This document shows, piece after piece, positions 45,877 to 57,407 of a DNA stretch of 64,000 nt. The notes under the pieces are model-generated. The model did no database searches, had not been told where the DNA came from, and saw only the letters and a list, made by a program, of their open reading frames with translations. The stretch comes from Takakia lepidozioides (lineage: Eukaryota; Streptophyta; Takakiopsida; Takakiales; Takakiaceae): contig CM060732.1 in the NCBI GenBank assembly GCA_030704615.1, positions 60,617,053 through 60,681,052 on the forward strand, written 5' to 3'. The position numbers and the translations under genes are program-made. How positions within the stretch are numbered: the stretch's first letter is position 1; every line of letters begins with the position of its first letter.

Positions 45877-47049
45877 TAGCTGGCGTCCTTGGGATAGTCA
45901 TACCTACGCTTTAGTAGAGTACAGTGAGAAGTTACAGGAACCCAGTTTTCTTTAGGTGATGGGTGGTTTGCATCATGACTGCCCATATGTTGTTTGTGCT
46001 GGAGTTGTTGTCCGCAGTGAGATGAAGTTCTAGAACAGACTTTTGGAAAGTTACATTGGATTGTAACTATATTTTTGTGCCTATCACACAATCTGAGTGA
46101 TATGTGCGGCATGATCATCTCCCCTATTTGAGATTTCCAGAGTGAACTCCAGATTGTAAGGTTGGTCCTGGCCGTGTATTATGAACGTGGTTATCCAACT
46201 ATACATAAGATATTCCGAAGTACATTGCATGACTATCAGCAGGTGTGAAAGAGAAATGCTTGCAGTGAGTTTTGCTAACATTGCTGCTCCCATTTAGCTA
46301 GTGAGCCAGAGAGAGAAATGAATGAAGCAGATTTATAGATACAGAGCATTCGAAGTCTCTCGTTGTATATCAGCTACTTGTGTCGCACTTCCAAATCTTC
46401 CATAGGCGAACTGCTGGCTCTCTCAAGACATAAAAATTCACCACCTCCAAATATGTTGGTTTCTTCAAACACTGATGATGCATTGCACTTGTTGTGAAGG
46501 GATTAGGGTAGTTATCAGCTTCCTGAACGTGCTGTCAATCTTAACCCTTCAAGGACGACCACCGTTTTGGTGGGCCAGCCCAAAAATGGTATGTACTGGC
46601 ATGGATGAGCCCATAACTTCCTGCCCTGAATCATCCACAGAAATGGACCTTATAGAAATGTGAGTAACTACTACATCCATCTGCCCATGGATTTTCAGAG
46701 ACTTTGACCATTGCAATTGGCAGATTATGAGAAAATTGTAATGTTCTTTTTTCAAGCTACCACCAATTTCACATTGTGCTCAGAGACAATGGTGAAAGTT
46801 TTTTGGGATTCTGCCAAAGTGTCATCCTCAGATGTGGATTTTGCCAGTATTTGGGTTCCATCCCAACTCAGGCATTCAGCGCCGGAGCAGGTAGCACTTT
46901 CCGGTGGGGGTTTTGGGGGGCCACGTCACAAAAACCCAAAAACGCAGCGGGGCCTCGCCACTCCAACCCGCAGCACCCCCTCCACCCCCCCCCCCCATTT
47001 CCCAAATAGTGCGCACCCGTTTTCACTCCAGGAAAGGGTTCTGCTGGCA
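45877..47049. other. Spacer; C-rich low-complexity stretch
   Basis: No gene recognised. 46,900-47,000 holds G-rich and C-rich runs (an 11-C run near 46,985). Confidence 0.5.
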
Positions 47050-47133
47050 AACTGTCAACACCATGCCCTCAAAACAGAAAGGCGTTTTAACCACTTTGAC
47101 TATGGGGTTTGTTCTTGCGGGGATTATCAGAGA
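47050..47133 (+). pseudogene. DYW-domain C-terminal scrap
   Basis: Encodes [18 protein letters not shown], matching the last residues of the intact DYW gene ([17 protein letters not shown]). The terminal W codon TGG is CAG here. Nothing else of the PPR gene lies directly upstream. Confidence 0.75.
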
Positions 47134-48109
47134 AATAAGCAAAGTGTATGAATGGATGTGTGTGGTCACTTTAAACACAGGTCATTATGTGTCCCTGTTT
47201 TTGAGAACCAATAGAAAAGTTGAAAGAAATGATCAATCTCATTCAATGCCACAGTCAGCACTACACTTCAATTTCAGGAGTGTTTGCATAGCGGCAGTGA
47301 AGGCGGAAATTTCTGCAAGCAAAATGGGTGGAAAGAGAGGATCTACTGAAGACTGGAAGACAATGTGGTTGAGGACAATTGTCTTTGGCATCAGTGGACA
47401 ATATCAGTGTCTTAATAAATGCTGCCACTGCCATGTCTGTTATTTGGGTCCGCGTAGGTGAGAGCACACTACCAAGGCAATGCCCGGGGGCAGGGCAGGA
47501 AGCTGCCAGGTGGATCCACACCCGAGAAAAATGGAATTACTATCATGAGACTCACATTGGATTTCAAACCGACAAAAGCTTCTACCCTTCTACCCTGATT
47601 TTAGCTGAAAGGCTGAGAAAGATGGACTTAAATCAGGGGCCCTCTGGGTTTACATACTCAACTGGCTCTCAAGGCTGGCAAATGTTTGGGATGATATTTT
47701 TATGTGATTTTCTCTCCCTACCATGGGCCTTACAAGAGTATTTCTTTCTCTGATTTCTTTGGCAACAACAGACAGACAGTTTTGCTTGCTCCTCTCACGT
47801 CCACAAACCATGTCACTCAAGGAATTCTCACTCTCTTCGTAACAATCGAGTCAGGGATCCGTCCCTGGCTGATATTTGGGTCGTGTGAGAAAACCTTGCA
47901 GGCAGCCAGTGTGATTCAAACGGACCAAAGCTAGTGGAGGAAGAAAGATGATGGAAAGTACCCTCTAGCATTCCTCCACAACACACCTAGGTCAGGTCAA
48001 TGTAGAGCTGCCAAGGAATTATGTTTGAGCACAAGCTCTCAATGGAGACTTAGATGACTGGAAGTGGGCAATTATCAATTTCTTGTAGTTCTTTCACACA
48101 GGCCAAGCA
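47134..48109. other. Spacer without recognised gene
   Basis: Two open frames of 120-185 codons cross the region, but neither has motifs or composition I can link to a family. Confidence 0.4.
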
Positions 48110-48760
48110 GTTCACATGTAAAGGTTCTGGCAGGAGTTCCTCTCAGTTCATTCATAAGGGGGGTGTGATGGGTTTGATTAGGTGAGACTATCTTCATTTA
48201 GGAGATGAAAGAGTCTATCAGGAAGTGTCTTCAAAGGCATGTCATTGTTTTGTGGACTGGATAATCTTCAGTTCCCTAGATCAATGTAAAAATGAACAAG
48301 CTTCAAAAGGGTTCTGCTTATTGCTATTAGTAGGTTGTTGTTCTTTGTTGTTAGCTTGGTCTGTGAGAGGCTATGTTGATGCTATTGAAACCTTTCGATG
48401 GATGAAAACAGAGCTAGCTGCCATATTACCAAGGATTAGGCATATTTGCCAGTTCGATCTCAAAACTGGTGGCAAGGGTACCATCACCAATGCCTTGAAC
48501 CAAGAGAGGGGTCAACAAGAACTCTTCTAGCACTTGCAGGACCTTATTGTGCAAAGATCCACAATGAGGGCATACATCATTTTATTGTAGAAGACAAGAT
48601 GCATCCCAATTTGAGGAATTTCATGTGGAGGTAAGAAGGATTTGTTTGCTATGTATTGGGCTCATTAGCATGCCCCCAGCGACTCCTGATCGTGTCATCA
48701 AGAGTGGTGATAGCCACACAGCCGTCATGTTGGTGAGCAGGTGTTCTACAAATTGCCAAT
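48110..48760 (+). pseudogene. Paralogous PPR-DYW pseudogene lacking its PPR core
   Basis: 48,130-48,360 resembles the region 59,330-59,540 upstream of the intact PPR gene (CAGGAGTTC..., TTGATTAGGTGAGACTATCT versus TTGATAAGGTGAGGGCTATC, TTGTGGACTGGATAATCT, TTGCTATTAGTA). Then NEGIHHFIVEDKMHPN at 48,560 corresponds to the E+ motif [41 protein letters not shown] (48,659-48,745) corresponds to [16 protein letters not shown].. [11 protein letters not shown]. So 5' flank and tail are kept while the PPR array is deleted. It is evidence of a duplicated gene. Confidence 0.7.
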
Positions 48761-49938
48761 CACTTCCAAGGTGGACTTGAGTCAAGATTGCACTTTCTTT
48801 CAGGTCCTCACAGTAGTGATCAGAGATCAAAGCTAATTGCATTGGTAGCCAGATCCCATTCACCACATGGTCAGTACCATCGAACAACCTCTGGACCAAC
48901 ACATCCTTCAAGCCACTTCAACAAATAAGCCCCCAGTGCAGTTTGTGATAGATAATTGAAACTATGTGGATAATCCTCTCATTTTTTAATAATAGGGTCA
49001 TGAATGCACGGGCAGGCCCCACCAGTACGGCCCTTGGGGTGAGCTCATAAGCCCACCGCCATTCACCGGGTCGGCCATATTCTGAAATTTTTCTAAGTCC
49101 TTGTTCATCTACCATGGCGGATCTTCTAGCGGATTGGGCAGACCTTCCAGCAGACCGACGAGCAGACTGGGCAAACCCCCCTCCAGCAGACCGGCAAACC
49201 CTCCAAGCAGACCCCCATCCAGCAGACCGGCATGGACCCTCCAGCAGACCTCTAGACCCTTCGACAAAATATATATTTAATAACACACATTACTGCCGCA
49301 ATACAACCTAACAAAATTTGAACACCAAATTGCTCTTAACCACCACACTACGAGCAAGCCCTTGCAATAACTAATGCTTTATGTGCATATTGTGGCCCCC
49401 AATAGACTAGCTCATGTGTTTTGTGGTCCCAAGCACACTGCCGCCCAGCAGCAGACTGGCGGGGTCTGGGTAGGGGCGCTCCCAACCCCCGCGGCCCCCT
49501 TTGCCACACGAGGCCCCGCCGTAGCCATACGCGCGGGCATTCATGACCCTTTTATTGTTCAATGAGAAGCATGTGGATAATATACATGAATTTGTTTTGC
49601 AAATCCATCTGTAAATGACTCATCGAACTTTGTTCTGAATATCAATGTAAGGGCTTTGTCCCACAAAATACATTATAATAAAGTTAACCAGGGCCTAATC
49701 CCCCCGTTGACAAAATAGTAATAAATAGTATTAAATAAAAATAAAAATAAAATATATCGATGGTTTTCTTTCTTTTTGGTCTCCTTCTTTCAAAAAATAA
49801 AAATAAAAATGTAAGGACTGCCCGTCCCCCCCCAACCCCCGGCCCGGGCCGCACCCTAAGCTAACATAGCCTAAAAAGTTAAAGTAATAGAGTTATCTGT
49901 AAAGTGAGCCTGAGTTTGGTACCCTGTTTTGTAAAGCT
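48761..49938. repeat. Spacer with CAGCAGACC-type short repeats
   Basis: At 49,115-49,260 GCAGACC/CCAGCAGACCG words recur about ten times at irregular 12-30-bp spacing, with one more near 49,445. Two G/C-rich runs lie at 49,480-49,520 and 49,828-49,855. No gene seen. Confidence 0.5.
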
Positions 49939-50412
49939 AGAACCCCGACACAAGGATATGCTCGCGTCCGCTGCGGGTTAAGTCATGCACATGGGATTGC
50001 AAGCTATAGAACTTTGCCAAGCCGACAGGGAAGGATCTATTGCAGAGCACACATACAATCTAAGCCAATCGTTGCCCGCAACAAAGCATCAACACAGTTT
50101 CATCCAGCGTCCTTCACACATCCACTGCACCAGTTTGTACACCAAAAACATCCTGCCTAAGCCTGATGATCACTTCATTTAAATTATCGGGAGAGGCTAA
50201 TCTGGAGATCCAGATGCAGCACTCTTATTGGACATGCAGATTACAAGACCTCACATCCGCCAGCTCAGTGGCTTATCTCGTGACTGTTAACGTAGGATAA
50301 TCACATAACCAAAGATAGTCCTTGTTATCATTAATGTCCAACAACCCCATGCTTTTCATCCAAGGGACTGACAGGAGAGCATATGCACCGCCATGGAATC
50401 CGGAGCTCCACA
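49939..50412 (-). repeat. 3' LTR of the 8-kb retrotransposon
   Basis: 474 bp. On the minus strand it begins TGTGGAGCTCCGGATTCCAT and ends GTCGGGGTTCT. It lacks the 10-bp insertion TTTCCAGGTT-like block present in the 5' copy. No strongly purine-rich tract is evident immediately upstream (50,413-50,440). Confidence 0.9.
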
Positions 50413-50853
50413 TATGTAAAGCGTGCCCCAGCTAGGAAAGCGAGCTCCTGCGAGCTAACTGAAATACCTAACTTCCGAAGCTAAGTAAATCACACCATAC
50501 CTAATACTAGCATCCGCCGCGAGAGGGATGAAAAAACCCTCAGCGAGAAAACCTTGCACCTGCAAAATGGGCTAAAAGCAAAACTCGCTGGGGGAAAACC
50601 CCCTATCACCTTACAATAGTGATGCAAAACACTAACACGAGGCTAAAGCCTGTGCTAAGTTCGTCCACCTCCTCTAACACCAAATGGCGCAGGTCTGCAG
50701 CAGACCATTATTTGCACACCACACAACACCAGAGATGGCCACTGTTGAACCATTCAGAAAGCACATAAGAGAGGCCATAGCTTGAACCTCCAGAAAATAC
50801 ACAAGACTGCAACACTCCAGCCTTTAATCCTTGCACTCAATCACACACAAAAA
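50413..50853. other. Noncoding stretch between integrase and 3' LTR
   Basis: No ORF supported. It holds AACCCTCAGCGAGAAAACC / CTCGCTGGGGGAAAACCCCC repeats around 50,530-50,610 that could form hairpins. Confidence 0.5.
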
Positions 50854-51771
50854 TCAGCCAGTCGTCCTGCCTTCTACATTGATGCATGTGAGATCGAAGA
50901 CCAATCGGCTGTGCACCAGGGAGTCCACATGCACAGGGTGAGTTATGGGTGGCGTGGAGTGATGTTGGGGAAGCAACATGAACTTCCTCCCACGAATTTT
51001 TTCAGTGATGAGATAAGGACCCTCAATGCGTTTCGAAGCTTTGGAGATAATTTTCCCAGATTGCAGACGGACACACACAGTTTGGCCCACCAAGAATTCT
51101 TCTGAGTAGTGAACTTTCCTGTTGTAGTTATGAGCCTCCACAGCCTGAGCCCGAGAAATGTTAGTCCTGGTCTTAATCTCAAAGACAAGCCGTTTGGAAA
51201 GCATAGCATCCACAAATTGCTGCCAATCAGTGGGCTCGGCAATGGGAGTGAGCAACGGAGTATCATACAAGGGAGTGCGAGCCTTTCTACCATAGAGTAA
51301 CTCCCATGGAGAATACCTGGTGGTAGAGTGTACAGAGGTCCGATAAGCAAAAATCAGAGTGGGTAGAGTAGTATCCCAATCACCCAAGAGTGACCCTGTC
51401 TTCTCAAGCATAGCACACATGGTATGATTGAACCTTTCAGTCAAGCCATTGCATTGAGGATGATAGGGTGCAGTCGTACGATGCTTAACACCCAAATTAA
51501 AACACACAATTTGCATGAGCTGATTACAAAATTCAGAGCCTTGATCGGTGAGGATCTCCTGGGGACAGCCTTGGCGCAAGATGACCTCGTTGAAAAAGAA
51601 CTGTGCCACAGTGTCTGCATCTTTAGCAGCCAAGGGTTGAACCTCCACCCACTTAGATAGGTAATCAGTTGCCACAGCAATGTAACAATGTCCCTTAATC
51701 GTAGGCTGGAGTGGCCCAACTAGATCTAGGCCCACTCTGGCGAATGGTTCAGATACAGGAATGGGTTGCAA
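50854..51771 (-). pseudogene. Integrase core and C-terminus
   Basis: The 305-codon frame carries LDLVGP (Asp16), LTDQGSE (Asp76) and GLTERFN (Glu112), with 35 residues between the last two: the D,D-35-E strand-transfer site. SPWELLYGRKARTPL and the GPY/F-type module (KRIEGPYLITEKIRGRKF) follow. No chromodomain follows. The N-terminal zinc module is in another frame (51,726-52,115), so one indel near 51,760 separates them. Part of the pol polyprotein. Confidence 0.9.
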
Positions 51772-52115
51772 GGCAAATGAAGACGGGCCCTAGGAAGCAG
51801 TGTCTGGGAGTGATACTCCACACAACAAGAGATAAAGCGTGTAACCTCTTGAACCATCCATTTCCAATGATACCTCTCTTGGAGCCTCTTCAAGGTCTTA
51901 GTGATGCCCAAGTGACCAGCAAAAGCAGAAGAATGATGCAACTCAAGCAACTCTGAAACTGAATCCCTATTAGGAACCTCCATAGCATGGGTCTGACCTT
52001 CCAAGGCAATCCTCATGAACAGTTTACCTTCACGTGCCTCACAATGGGGAAAATGATAGTTAACATGTCTTTGAGTATCCTTGGATATGCCTGGAAGTTG
52101 AGTGCCGTCATGCAC
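51726..52115 (-). pseudogene. Integrase N-terminal zinc-binding module
   Basis: Contains ELHHSSAFAGHLGITKTLKR, then HWKWMVQEVTRFISCCVEYH. This is the H..H....C-x2-C module of Ty3/gypsy integrases, but the last Cys is Tyr (CVEY). The frame ends in TAG at 51,726 while the core continues in a neighbouring frame. Confidence 0.8.
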
Positions 52116-52417
52116 TTATGAAGTAGAGCCAAATGCAACTGATTCTCCATACCTGTACACTTAGCAAGACCAGCGAGCAGTGGGTTAATATGAGGAGATA
52201 GGAGTGTCCGCCTCTGTGTTCTCCTATAACATAAGAGTCTCATACCACATTTGAACATGGTCATGGAGGTAACAGGCAGGGCTGAAGCGCAGGTCCTAAG
52301 GGGAATAGATCACTATGGTAGCTATGGAAAAGACAGGATATGCCTAAGCTGAGAAGGTACAACCACTCTGAAATTTGCAGATGCGATCTGCTGCACACCC
52401 TTCCACCCATAAGATGA

Positions 52418-53290
52418 TCAACCAGGGTCAAATGTCATGAGATCCCAATCATCCAACAAGTTCATGGACCTAGGCATCTCATCAAGCAAGCTACAAAACA
52501 AAAGCTGATCTGCAGTGATGGTAGAAGTAGGAACAGATGCAGGTAAAGCAATTAAATCATCAAGAGAAGAGTAAGGGGTGGGAACCTTTGTTTCCCCTCT
52601 TGTCAATGCATCAGCGTTACCATTTTCTTTGCCCTTCTTATATACAATGTCATATTCAAACCCTTGTAGAAGAAGAGACCAGCGAGCCAATCTACCTGAT
52701 AATTCTCGTGGAGTTTTCAAGGCTTTGAGAGGCAGGTGGTCAGTCTCAACAATAAAATAACAACCATGTAAATACTGACGGAAGTGTTTGACACCAAATA
52801 TAACTGCTAGGCCTTCCTTATCGGTAATGCTATAATTTCTCTCATGCTTGTCGAGCCGTCTAGATGCATAAGCAACAACATGCTCACAACCATCCTTCTT
52901 CTGGCTTAGGATGGCTGAAACAGCTAGGTCACTAGCATCAGTCTGCAACAGAAAGGGAATGGAGAAATCAAGATATATGAGGATAGGAGCAGAAGTCAAG
53001 GCTATCTTGAGTCTCTCAAAGGCCAACGCTTTTGCCTTACCCCACTGAAATTTAACATCTTTGCAAAGCAAGTAAAACAAGGGACCAGCTAGCTTAGCAA
53101 AATGAAGGATGAACCTTCTATAATAAGATGCAAGGCCTAAGAATGCTCTTACACAATGTTTGTCCTTCGGGATAGGAAAATCCCAAACTGCCTGGACTTT
53201 AGTTAAGTCAGGTTTGATGCCATCCCCACAAAGAACGTGTCCCAAAAAGCGCAACTCCAGCATACAAAAATCACATTTCTTTGCCTTAAC
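52418..53290 (-). pseudogene. RT thumb and RNase H
   Basis: Separated from the RT above by an in-frame TAA at 53,291-53,293 (RSARL stop VKAKKCDFC). It holds LRFLGHVL and RAFLGLASYYRRFI (RT connection). RNase H follows with LLQTDASDLAVSAILSQ, NYSITDKEGLAVIFGVKHFR, ETDHLPLKAL and NGNADALTR, which include the acidic catalytic residues. It ends at TGA 52,418. The connection to integrase has further stops. Confidence 0.9.
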
Positions 53291-55126
53291 TTAAAGTCTA
53301 GCACTTCGTAACCTGCTCATGACTCTTTGCAGGTCCAAAAGGTGAGATGCAAAGCTGCTGGAATAAATATTGATATCATCTACATATACAAGAGCACATT
53401 CCCATCTTAAATTACCAAGGACCACGTCCATGAGCCTTTGGAAGGTAGCAGTGGCATTACAAAGCCCAAACGGCATGGTTTCATACTGAAACAGACCATA
53501 CCTACAGGTAAATGCAGTCTTTTCTTTGGAGTCCTCCGTTAGTGGAACTTGCCAGAACCTAGAGGCTAAATCAAGGGAAGAAAAAATAGTTGCCCCATTA
53601 AGTTGGTCTAGGGTCTCGTTGATACGTGGCAGGGGATAGACATCTTTTTTAGTCATTGCATTCAACCTTCGAAAGTCCACACAGAAGCGTGTGGTGCCAT
53701 CTTTCTTCCCCACAAGCACAATGAGACTAGCCCAGGGGAAAACAGAAGGCTTTATCACTCCTGAATCCAACATCTTCCTAATTTCTTCTTGAATGACTGC
53801 TCTTTCACGGACATATTCTCTGTAAGCATATTGTTTGACTGGTTTTCCTTCAGTAATAATTTCATGCTTAAGTATCTTTGTGCAGCCCAGGTCATGTGAA
53901 CCTTTGCTAAATATGTCCAAGTTCCTTTTGAGCAGCAAATGTAATTGAGCTTGCTGAGAATCAGTCAGTTCACCCACCTTAATCTCAGCCAGTACCTGTT
54001 GAAAGTGAGCTTCTTGCTCAGTAGTGAGGTTGTGACTTGTTGGGGCTGCAGCTAAACTGGTCATAGCAATCAGACCATCCAGAGGATCATCTTCCAGACC
54101 AATATCTCGTAGATATAAAGCTGGTTCCACCGAGGATATGTCATTGATGGGCACAGCAGTGAGCCTGGCCAGCACTTGACCCTTCTTGATGGTGACAGGC
54201 ATACGCTCTAGATTGGCAATCAGAATGCGAACATGACCCCTAAAACCCTCATCCCAAAGCCCTGATGCAACCAAGCAATGTTTTTGTAATGATAGACGTT
54301 TCCATCCCTCAATCTCAAGATATTTGCCTTGTGGGCAGATGAAGGCAAGGCCTGTAGACATAATGACTTGAGACATAGCAGGTAATTGAACATTAACAGG
54401 GGCTCTAAGAAGAAGGGTGTCACCCTCGACAGGCATGGGTGCGCCAGTCTTGCTGCCAGCAGCAGGTATGTGCCACTGGTGCAAAAGCATCGTTGGGGTG
54501 CTCTGAAAACGAAAGAAGCGAGTCCAGTTGTATGTATCTCCAGCCCGTTGTCTGACTTCTCGTGAGACAACCTTCATGCAAGCAAGATGTCTGGTCCCAT
54601 TGCCTGCCAGGATAGGGACCTGATTCAAATTAACTTTGCAGCTGCCACCTTCACCATCCTTCAAGGTCATAACATTAGTACAAAGATCAATGGAAGCCAT
54701 GGCTTCAGACATCCAATCTAACCCTAAAAGTAGTTGTTTGCCCATGGTTACAATCCCTGTGATGGTGACAACCTTGTGACTAATTCTGACTGGTATACTA
54801 ACTAAACCAAGAGGTTCATAGCTGGTTCCATCAGCTATGGTGACCTCAATACCCTTGGCTAGAGACATTTTCAAACCCAGAACTTGAACCGCATGCAAAG
54901 GAATGGCAGATACTGTACAGCCCGTGTCTATGACACATTGAAAAGACAAGTGACCAATATGACACTGTGTCATTAAGGGGTGAATACGCTCTCTATGCTT
55001 GGTTTTCACCACCTCAGTATGGAGCAACTTGAAATTTGTGGACACAAGCAAAGTAGCTGATGGGTTAGAAGGTCTACACCTGTGATCACCTGGCCCTTCC
55101 TTAGCAGATGACCTTACTTGTTTAAA
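53291..55126 (-). pseudogene. Protease, dUTPase-like domain and reverse transcriptase (-1 frame of gag)
   Basis: The frame opens at the TTTAAAC slip site (55,126) and runs uninterrupted to 53,291; there is no ATG near its start, as expected if reached by frameshifting. Counting from 55,051: protease Asp42 (VIDTGCTVSAIP) with LLLGLDWM at 107. At 205-300 there is a dUTPase-like segment: STGLAFICPQGKYLEI (232-247), KRLSL (251-255, motif 2 position), ASGLWDEGFRGHVRIL (262-277, motif 3 with the catalytic-type Asp267) and IKKGQVLARL (288-297, motif 4). RT has SVFPWASLIVLVGKKDG (436-452), SLDLASRFWQV (492-502), MPFGLCNATATFQ (526-538) and YVDD (556-559). Spacing of motifs 2-4 fits trimeric dUTPases, which remove dUTP. 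The Gly-rich motif 5 is not visible and motif 2 lacks its usual Ser, so activity is doubtful. Confidence 0.85.
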
Positions 55127-55300
55127 GCACCCTTACCCTTTTGATCTCGTTTCCATTGCTCATAGATGGCAGGTAAGTCTGGCTGCATGGGGCAAAACTT
55201 GGTCCAGTGCTCAGTGCTCTTACAAATCAGGCAGGCTGCTCTTTCCTGATAACCTGAACCAGTATTGGTTCGACCTCTATGACCCGCCTTCTTTCGCCAT
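55114..55300 (-). pseudogene. Gag nucleocapsid part with zinc knuckle
   Basis: A frame other than that of the main Gag ORF gives RKKAGHRGRTNTGSGYQERA then CLICKSTEHWTKFC (CX2CX4HX4C), MQPDLPAIYEQWKRDQKG and ends ALNK TAA at 55,114-55,116. The basic residues and knuckle make it the true nucleocapsid. An indel near 55,297 disconnects it from the upstream Gag frame. Confidence 0.85.
55120..55126 (-). promoter_or_regulatory. -1 programmed ribosomal frameshift slip site TTTAAAC
   Basis: On the minus strand the Gag frame reads GCT TTA AAC AAG TAA, so the heptamer T TTA AAC is in the correct X XXY YYZ register, with the Gag stop two codons later. Slipping back one base gives TTT AAA CAA GTA, which stays open into protease and RT. 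Downstream, AAGGTC (55,118-55,113 side) and GACCTT about 40 nt later could pair, but a stimulatory structure was not demonstrated. Confidence 0.75.
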
Positions 55301-56243
55301 CATCATAAGTCCGCCAATGACTTTCAGCTTTGAAAGCCTGAAGCTCCATCCTTACAGTATCCTGCACATTTCTCACTACAACAGGCAACAATTCTAGGCA
55401 GCCCTCATCCCCATCAGTACCAGTACATGTATCAACATCATGTAACATGACCTGAGACCGTTTGGTAGGAGCTAAACCTCTCTTTGCTGCCTTGATGCGA
55501 GCCCTTTCCTCAATGAGCTGAACCATCTCCTTGTCCGTTTTGTATGAGCTTTTCTCCAAGAACACTTGTTCAGCTGGTGGTAACCCTTTGATGAAAGAAA
55601 TCTTGGTGGTCAATGGTCTCTCAGCCACCACTGGCACTGCCTTGCATACTGAAGTCCTGATTTCTGCATAGTGTTTCCACACACTCTCTCCTATGCAAAA
55701 TTTTCTTTTAGGAATGGCATAGTGGGTAGGTTTAATTTCCTGAAACAGCTGATGAGCCAATTCTTTGGCCACCTTCCAGGAGATCTCTCCCATATCCTGG
55801 ATACTAGCTTCAAACAAAATCTGAGCTTCTCCTTTCAAACAAAACCTGAACGTGCTGGAAATAAATTCCGCTGGCACAACATTCATCTTCATGCTTAATT
55901 CAAAGAACCTTAAGAAATTATCAAAATGGTCACCCAGCTTAAACTCTGGGTATGTCTGCTTGACAGGTTTGAATTCATGAGGTTTGACAACTGTTTGTGT
56001 AGAATTAGTTTGTTTGTTCAACAAAAGTTCCAACAAAGGACAATCAGAGATAGTTTTCATGGCATCACAAAGATCTTGTAAGTCCAATCCATCCGGATGA
56101 TTGATGCCTCTTGATGTCGCAACAAGTTGTGTCTCAGGGCCAGGAACTGAGTCATCACCAAAGATCTCCTCTATCCCTTCCTTCCATTCACTCATCTTAG
56201 CACTTTCAGACTCCAACAGTTTAGCACGTCGCCTGGTCAGCAT
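55227..56243 (-). pseudogene. Gag, matrix/capsid part
   Basis: ATG at 56,241-56,243. A 338-codon frame with helical capsid-like sequence: EFKLGDHFDNFLRFFELSMK, FRFCLKGEAQILFEA, WKVAKELAHQLFQEIKP, VWKHYAEIRTSV and ISFIKGLPPAEQVFLE, the order seen in Retrotrans_gag domains. It ends with TGA at 55,227 inside the nucleocapsid coding region because of a frame change near 55,297. Packages element RNA. Confidence 0.75.
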
Positions 56244-56284
56244 CCACTAAGATAACGTAAATGAAGATCAAGGCATAGAGAAAA

Positions 56285-57340
56285 TCACCTGTCACTGGGA
56301 TGCAACATGCACTTCTCCCAATCCGTGACGGTGTAGGAAGAGATGAAACGATGATTGTAACTGAGATACACGGCTTCGCCCTGCAGATGCCAAAGTGATT
56401 GAGCCACCATCAGCCAAAATGCAACACGAGTCACCGTGCGCACTACCCTCTCCTTGACTACCAAGGAGTGCAATGGATACTTGTCAACAGGAGTCTGGAC
56501 TCGACAGAGCCCGACCTTCTCTTGATCAAAGGTTTTGCCAGGAAAAATCACAATATCCCGTGCAGAGAGGTGAAACAAGTGCTAGGGGACGCCAGTAATG
56601 GATTGTTCCCACGAAAAATCATTAGCAGGCTGATCGGGAGTCCAGGCAGGACGTATATTTGTCAGCGCCGCCGCACTCCCACCCCGAACAAGCTCCCAAA
56701 AACGATAACCACTAGGAACCTTCGGGTGCAGAAAGCTCTCAAGGTTGTTGGTGCGATCTCGAGTGACAACAAACTTAGGCACTCCAATCTGTGGCCAAGT
56801 GAGCAGCTCGCCTTGTCCAAGTCGCTCACGGATGACCTCCCGAGGTAAGCACTTGGCGATTTCCTTTGCATGCACCTTCTGTAGCAGTCTGCCAGCAAAC
56901 ACACCTTGCTTGGCTTCAGCAATCTTGCGACGCTGCTCGCGTTTTTCTCCTTCAGAACTCACAGTCTTGCGCGCTTCATCAACGGCCGTCTGCTCAAACT
57001 TCTCTATCCAGTAAGCCGAGGGCACATCAAGTGGAATCTCAGCGTCTCCCCTCACTGACGGGTCTCCCTCGTAAGGCCTTAGCACTTCAGGGGACGCAAT
57101 ATCATGCACAACACTCAGGAAGACAGCTTCAAACGAATCGTCGTCAATCACAAACGAAGCAGCATCAAACTGGAAGCCATAGTCGCCGTTTGCACAATGT
57201 TCACTCACAAAGTAGGAAGACACAAGACACACAAAATCAGCAGAAACAACATACACCATGAGGGACAAATGATTGAACATAGTGGATCGCGCAACCATCT
57301 TTCTAGATTTCCCGTACAGCCGTCTTTCCACCATAGCCAC
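56285..57340 (-). pseudogene. Unrecognised ORF upstream of gag
   Basis: A single minus-strand frame of about 350 codons between the 5' LTR and gag, split by TAG at 56,582-56,584. N-terminal part: MVYVVSADFVCLVSSYFVSE, then an acidic stretch (FQFDAASFVIDDDSFEAVFL), a basic/charged helix (SEGEKREQRRKIAEAKQGVF) and EVIRERLGQGELLTWPQIGV. After the TAG: DIVIFPGKTFDQEKVG and VTRVAFWLMVAQSLWHL. No domain recognised. Extra ORFs before gag are known in some plant gypsy lineages such as Ogre, but similarity cannot be judged here. Confidence 0.5.
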
Positions 57341-57407
57341 ACCGAACCTAGGCTATCATTAACAGGACACCCAAGCCGTTAGATTTAAATGCCCCCCATC
57401 TCCACCA

